Origin: Apoderus coryli
Lineage: Eukaryota > Arthropoda > Insecta > Coleoptera > Attelabidae
Assembly (NCBI GenBank): GCA_911728435.2
Contig: OU452201.1
Span: 1,116,001-1,180,000, forward strand
Length of the DNA stretch: 64,000 nucleotides
Direction: 5' to 3'
Part shown: positions 58,408 through 64,000 of the stretch, piece by piece
Layout of the letters: the number at the start of each line of letters is the position of its first letter
Position numbering within the stretch: position 1 is the stretch's first letter
Notes under the pieces: generated by a model
What the model saw: the letters and a program-made list of their open reading frames with translations, nothing else
The model's database searches: none
Told to the model about the DNA's origin: nothing
Program-made: the position numbers and the translations under genes

Positions 58408-58640
58408 TGGGGTGTCAAATTTTGGGACATCATTTAGCACAGTGCTACAAATTCGACATGTAGGTGTCAAATATAGGTGCATCTAACTAAATATAAAATA
58501 TGTTTGCTTTCTTTATCAATCTCTTACAAATTTTGTATAGACATTTGTTTCTGATATACTTATTTAAGAGGACTTCATAAACCTAAATTTGACACTCATG
58601 TCAAATTTGTGGTCAAGGGGTGTCAAAAATAGGTTCATAA
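58408..58640 (+). repeat. Left cluster of TGTCAAAT(A/T)TAGG repeats
   Basis: Copies near 58,412, 58,464, 58,603 and 58,621 in + orientation and one inverted (CCTAAATTTGACA near 58,588), just upstream of the transposase relic. Confidence 0.8.
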
Positions 58641-58658
58641 TAATAAATATTTTTAGAT

Positions 58659-59983
58659 ATGGGAGATAAAGGAAATATTTATAGAAAGTACTCTAACGAC
58701 GACTTAGATAAAGCTATATAAGCTGTTAAAAATGGAACGTCCTGTGCTTCTGCAGCTAAGCAATTCAAGGTGCCACGTGTCACTTTGATGTACAAAGTTT
58801 CAGGGAAATTCCCTATTAACTGCAAAAGTGGAGTAAGCACAATATTAACTAACGCGGAAGAAAATTTACTGCAAGACTGGATAATAACTGTTTCTAAAAC
58901 TGGCTTTCCTGTAACAAAAGACCAACTGCTAGACAGCGCGTAGCTTTGCTTGTAAAAAAGCTAAAGAGGCCCAACAATAAGTAATAGAGAAAGAAAATGA
59001 ACATGTAGATATAATTTTTGACTGTGGTAACAAATATGATGAACAAAGAAATGAAAACTATAGCGGAGAAATAGAAACAGCGGAGAAAGAAGATGAAGAG
59101 ATAGGTATAGAAAATGAAAGGTACGAGTATAATATTGAAGACGGCATAACAGAAATAGAGGAAGATATGCAACACGCTATGGATGAAGAAAATGATGCAA
59201 ATTTCAGATCAGTCTCTAATATAACAAATAGAAATGAACATGATGTCGAAAACGTATTAAAAATTTCAAAATGTTTAAATGAAAATGCGACCACAAAAGA
59301 CGTAAAGACAGCAGCAAAAACTGATAATATTAAAAATAGTTATAGTAATAGTCTTTTGATACCCTCACCTTTTAAATCAATTTTATTTTGGCCGGAAGAA
59401 AGTTTAAACAAAAAGGCAACTACTAGTAAGAGTAAGGAAAAAATTCCAAGTGTATATTCTTCCGAACAGTGGAAGGACTATTATTTGAAAAAGGAGAATG
59501 AGAAGATCAACAAAGAAAAAGCTAGAACGAAAACGGATTCGAGAGGAAAAGAAAGAACAGCTGCAAGAAAATAAGTTGAAAAGAACTAATAAAAAACGGC
59601 ACACATCTGATGCAATTGACACTGTAAAGAAGAACATTTTATCTGATCAAACACTCAAAACAGTGGATGAAAATAGTTCTATGGATACCGAAAAGCCAAT
59701 AGAATCTGCAATAAAACATAATAAAATTAGTGTAAGTGATTACGTGATAGTAAATTACGAAGAGGATAAATTTCCTCGAAAAGTCTTAAAAGCTTCAAAT
59801 TATAAAAAATATTTTATGGTAACAAGTGGCTTAAACCATTGGAAATGGCCAACGGAGCCGGACGAACTATGGTATCCCTTAGAAGATATTGTAGAAAAAA
59901 TTAATGATCCAACACCTATTAAACTATTAACAATAGAGGCGTCTTGTCTGTCCCAGAAATTGATAAGTATCGGAGTTTTGTGA
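58659..59983 (+). pseudogene. Pogo-like transposase relic: psq-type HTH plus C-terminal tail, DDE domain deleted
   Basis: The ATG at 58,659 opens NIYRKYSNDDLDKAI, an in-frame TAA (58,719), then AVKNGTSCASAAKQFKVPRV, a pipsqueak/CENP-B-type helix-turn-helix, and LTNAEENLLQDWIITVSKTG, as in pogo/jerky proteins. After KDQLLDSA and a stop (58,941) the sequence jumps to an acidic/basic tail (59,167-59,574): KEKIPSVYSSEQWKDYYLKK and lysine-rich repeats. After a frame change (59,498-59,983) it reads DYVIVNYEEDKFPRKVLKAS and WKWPTEPDELWYPLEDIVEK. These tail blocks belong to insect pogo-like transposases. The whole DDE catalytic domain (~250 residues) is missing. Confidence 0.65.
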
Positions 59984-60128
59984 CATAACTTTTAAATGTA
60001 TTTTTTGAATAAAAGCTTAGTTAGAATGAAGAATGTTTATAATTTATCCTATGGCAAATATAAAAATATTAAATTAAATTATACTAATAAGTAAGTTCTT
60101 CCTTAATTTATTAATTTTGATATATAAG

Positions 60129-60301
60129 CAGGTGTCAAATATAGGTACAACCCGCTGTCCAATTTTGGTTCAATGTCAAATTTAGGTTCAATTGTATGTC
60201 AAATATATGAACAATGTGAAAAAGTTGCTGTCAAATTTAGGGTCTTCCTTTTTACAAAGCGTTTGAATGGGTCTATGTCTTAAGGTGTCAAATATAGGGC
60301 C
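60129..60301 (+). repeat. Right cluster of TGTCAAAT(A/T)TAGG repeats
   Basis: Five or six copies in about 170 bp (near 60,132, 60,158, 60,173, 60,198, 60,229 and 60,286), all in + orientation, the same as most copies in the left cluster. Confidence 0.85.
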
Positions 60302-60449
60302 AGCTACCTTATAGAAGTGTCACATCTTAAGTGGGTCCCTAACACTAGCCGTTTCATAAGAAAATTTAAAAACTCTATGGCTATATAGTTATGCAAATGT
60401 GCAAAAAGTGTATATTTGTTGCAAGATAAAATCCCTCACGGCTGGACCA

Positions 60450-60455
60450 TTTATT
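60450..60455 (-). terminator. Poly(A) signal for the PABP gene
   Basis: AATAAA on the minus strand about 170 bp beyond the PABP stop codon. Confidence 0.65.
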
Positions 60456-60624
60456 ATAAATAAAAATAGTCACAACATAACAAGAAGTAATCAATATATT
60501 TTCAGCTATATTCCAATTTACAAACAACGGTAAAAGTATATTATATCAATTATTGTAATAAGTAACTTTTAACTGCTTAAGAACTAATAAAACCTTAAAA
60601 CAATATCATCAAATAATTAAAACA

Positions 60625-62182
<1,558 letters not shown>

Positions 62183-62549
62183 CTGTAATAGTTTTACCGC
62201 CAAATTATTTTTACTGTTTCTAGTAAAGAAACTTAATGACTGACCCATCGAACTCTGTTAAATAAAATAAGAAAATCACAAAAGTATCTACGGTATGTTC
62301 GATATCATAACTTTGGTAGAATTGCGTTGGAATGTTTACGATTAAAGAAGGGCATATTTTGCATAATTTTAATGTGTTTCTGCATATTTTGTAAAAAGCT
62401 GCATATAGTGTATATTCAGCCAAAAATTTTTACCATCAATAATTGTTAGAATAGATATTCCTAATACGATACAGAATTTTTAAATTTAGAACCAAAGCAG
62501 GTACCTAAATAGCGGGAAAACCCACCCTATAAAAGATGGTAAACAGACC
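62183..62549. other. Probable PABP intron
   Basis: No RRM3-coding exon was found. A splice-like 10-nt segment (TTTAACAG, AGTTCGATGG, GTCAGT on the minus strand near 62,240-62,260) reads EFDG-like but would put the next exon out of phase. Confidence 0.4.
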
Positions 62550-62562
62550 CTTATTATTGCAG

Positions 62563-63655
62563 AGCTAGCAGACTCCTACCTACAGGACAGGCAGATTCGC
62601 GACAGGAGAGGGAAGGAGGTCTCGGAATCACGGACCCTGGAGGCAGGCGTGCCGCAGGGGTCTGTACTATCCCCCCATCATTTCTCCATCTTTACCAGCG
62701 ACATTCCAAGGACAGACCAGAACACCGCCCTGATTGCCCGCAGTCGCAGTGCGGAATTGGTGACAAGATACCTGAAGCGAGCAGCGGATAACTTCACCGA
62801 ATGGTGCACCAGGTGGAAGACAAAGATTAATGCCGAGAAGAGCACCGCGCTCTTTATCAGAAGAAGACAAGTGCGCCCCGAAGACTTCGTCAACATCGAG
62901 GGTACTGACATACAATGGCAAGACACTGCAAAGTACCTGGGGGTAACTTTGGACAAATCCCTGTCATGGAGACCGCACATCGAGAAGAGTATCGCGAATG
63001 CCAAAGGCATCATTTCGAAGCTCTACCCGCAGAAGGAGCAAGATGCCCTTGCAGGTCAAGCTCCAAATGGTTAAGGCAGTCGTGCGACCTGCCTTGACCT
63101 TTGCCAGTTCAGCATGGGGCACCATCGTACCTGAAACGATTGGAAGCCACGGAGAACAATGCAAGAAAGATGGCAGTGGGTGCACCCTGGTTTGTGTCAA
63201 ACACACAGATCCGAAGGGACCTCAAACTCGACGCCCTCAGGGACGTCATGAGGTTGAGAGCCCAGAAGGTCTTTGCAATGGCAGAGACCCACTGATTCGC
63301 GAAGTAGTCAACTACAATGTAGAAGACGGTGCCAGGCGGTACCGGAGACCGAGGAGTCAACTCTGACGAAGGAATCCACAGGACTAGGACACGAATTAAT
63401 ATTGTTTCTTTCAGGTCAGGTATACTCATCTAAATGTATGTTTCAGAGTGTTTTCTAGGCACCACCAACAGAGGACAACAGCAACAGAGGACAATCAAGC
63501 GAGGACATGGAAAAGGGAGGGTTCCCGAGCCATACTACAAAGATAAGGCAGAGTTTTAGTTTGGGTTAGAGTCCCACACTAACTAGGGAGTGGTAAAGAA
63601 CTCCCTAGGTGTCATGATGATTTCTCTGCCTTGGCATAATCAAAAAAAAAAAAAA
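62563..63655 (+). mobile_element. Jockey-clade non-LTR element, 5'-truncated, with poly(A) tail and target duplication
   Basis: CTTATTATTGCAG (62,550-62,562) before and CTTGTTATTGCAG (63,656-63,668) after form a 13-bp target duplication with one mismatch. Fourteen A residues (63,642-63,655) end the element. A GC-rich body contrasts sharply with its surroundings. The 3' UTR contains CTAGGGAG..CTCCCTAG, a possible hairpin. Confidence 0.85.
62565..63300 (+). pseudogene. Jockey RT fragment lacking the FADD catalytic box
   Basis: Reads LADSYLQDRQIRDRRG, LEAGVPQGSVLSPHHFSIFT (motif B), SDIPRTDQNTALIARSRSAE, then FTEWCTRWKTKINAEKSTAL, YLGVTLDKSLSWRPHI, and after frame changes MPLQVKLQMVKAVVRPALTF and RLEATENNARKMAVGAPWFV. 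Between TDQN and TALIARS the segment that should read LALFADD is missing, so a small deletion removed the catalytic aspartates. Two further frameshifts follow near 63,030 and 63,120. Confidence 0.85.
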
Positions 63656-63668
63656 CTTGTTATTGCAG

Positions 63669-64000
63669 GTATTTGTAATTGCGGACAATGTTCGTAGTGA
63701 GAGAACTTCTATTTGCAAGGATGTGAATTCTTTATATTCTTCAGTAATTGAAGATATTAAAGCAATCATTGGAAATAACTACTTTGATATATGTATGGAT
63801 GAAAGTACTGATTCTATGGGGTGTTATATTGCACATTTAATGCTCGGAGTTCTAAGCGAAGCATGTCTATGAAAATGGTCGCTAGTTTTGCGGAAAAAAG
63901 ACGGAAAAACAATATTGCCACAGTACCATTAAAGCAACGAAGAACCATCAATAAATGTCTGGCAGAAATTTTTGTAAACTGAGGAAAATAGCTCCCAAAA
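63669..64000 (+). pseudogene. hAT-like transposase fragment at window end
   Basis: Reads VNSLYSSVIEDIKAIIGNNY then FDICMDESTDSMGCYIAHLM and LGVLSE before stops. D-E-(S/T)-T-D-S-x-x-x-Y-x-A is the first catalytic-aspartate block of hAT-type transposases (also seen in CGGBP1-linked hATs). Later frames are broken and the rest lies beyond 64,000. The jockey insertion above landed in it. Confidence 0.55.

Larger units (their letters stand above)
56677..60301. mobile_element. Putative pogo-like element with subterminal repeats (limits inferred)
   Basis: GACCCTAATTTTGACAGTGT at 56,677 and the right end, read inverted as GGCCCTATATTTGACACC to about 60,301, look like TIRs. Many TGTCAAAT-type copies lie inside, and a pogo-like transposase relic sits between them. 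The THAP gene at 57.3-57.8 kb would fall inside these limits, which may mean the element is larger than expected or the left match is accidental. Confidence 0.35.

Noticed and set aside
62240..62260. 10-nt micro-exon of PABP
   Set aside because: It encodes an EFDG-like peptide but leaves two bases where the next exon needs one.

Overview
The window is a piece of an insect genome. It is AT-rich and intron-bearing, holds three recognisable host genes, and is crowded with decayed and nested mobile elements. The mix (mariner, Tc1-like, PIF/Harbinger, pogo-like, THAP genes, Helentron-like and jockey/RTE-type non-LTR elements) fits a large insect genome such as a beetle or hemipteran; I cannot fix the order from sequence alone.

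Layout. 1-32 kb is gene-poor and transposon-rich. It holds a broken non-LTR element (1-1.4 kb), a Helentron-like element with a higher-order tandem array (3.4-5.8 kb), a foldback element carrying a perfect 202-bp palindrome (6.8-7.5 kb), a mariner with two 3' ends (8.1-8.8 kb), a Tc1-like element with a TTAA-flanked THAP-bearing element nested inside (9.9-12.0 kb), a Crypton-like recombinase relic (13.1-13.7 kb), a 2.3-kb inverted-repeat-bounded block (14.7-17.0 kb) and six more reverse-transcriptase relics (17-31 kb), two of them with long open frames.

32.7-39.8 kb (+ strand) carries six to seven exons of a STAR/KH RNA-binding gene, the held out wings/quaking orthologue. Its introns contain a TA-flanked MITE and a TTA-flanked Harbinger remnant. 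The last exon encodes a tail ending in an HPYQR nuclear-localisation-like motif; reading through the previous donor gives a different short tail. 39.8-50.6 kb is its probable 3' UTR plus AT-rich intergenic DNA with several small MITEs and a THAP fragment.

50.6-56.4 kb (- strand) is a complete eight-exon gamma-glutamyltransferase-family gene (485 codons, one N-terminal membrane anchor) whose catalytic landmarks are eroded. Its first intron holds a three-level nest: a mariner relic interrupted by a non-LTR element, itself interrupted by a 1,019-bp TIR element. 56.7-60.3 kb contains a THAP-domain gene (- strand) and a pogo-like transposase relic (+ strand), surrounded by many TGTCAAAT-type repeats. 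60.4-62.2 kb (- strand) is the 3' half of a cytoplasmic poly(A)-binding protein gene (RRM4, linker, MLLE domain). 62.5-64.0 kb is a jockey-type insertion with a 13-bp target duplication, landed in a hAT-like transposase fragment.

How the genes work together: they are not an operon or a single pathway. Two encode RNA regulators (HOW in splicing and mRNA stability, PABP in poly(A) binding and translation); the third is a membrane-anchored GGT-family protein. Exon coordinates for HOW, GGT and PABP were derived by matching GT/AG splice sites and codon phase by eye, and all junctions listed are phase-consistent.
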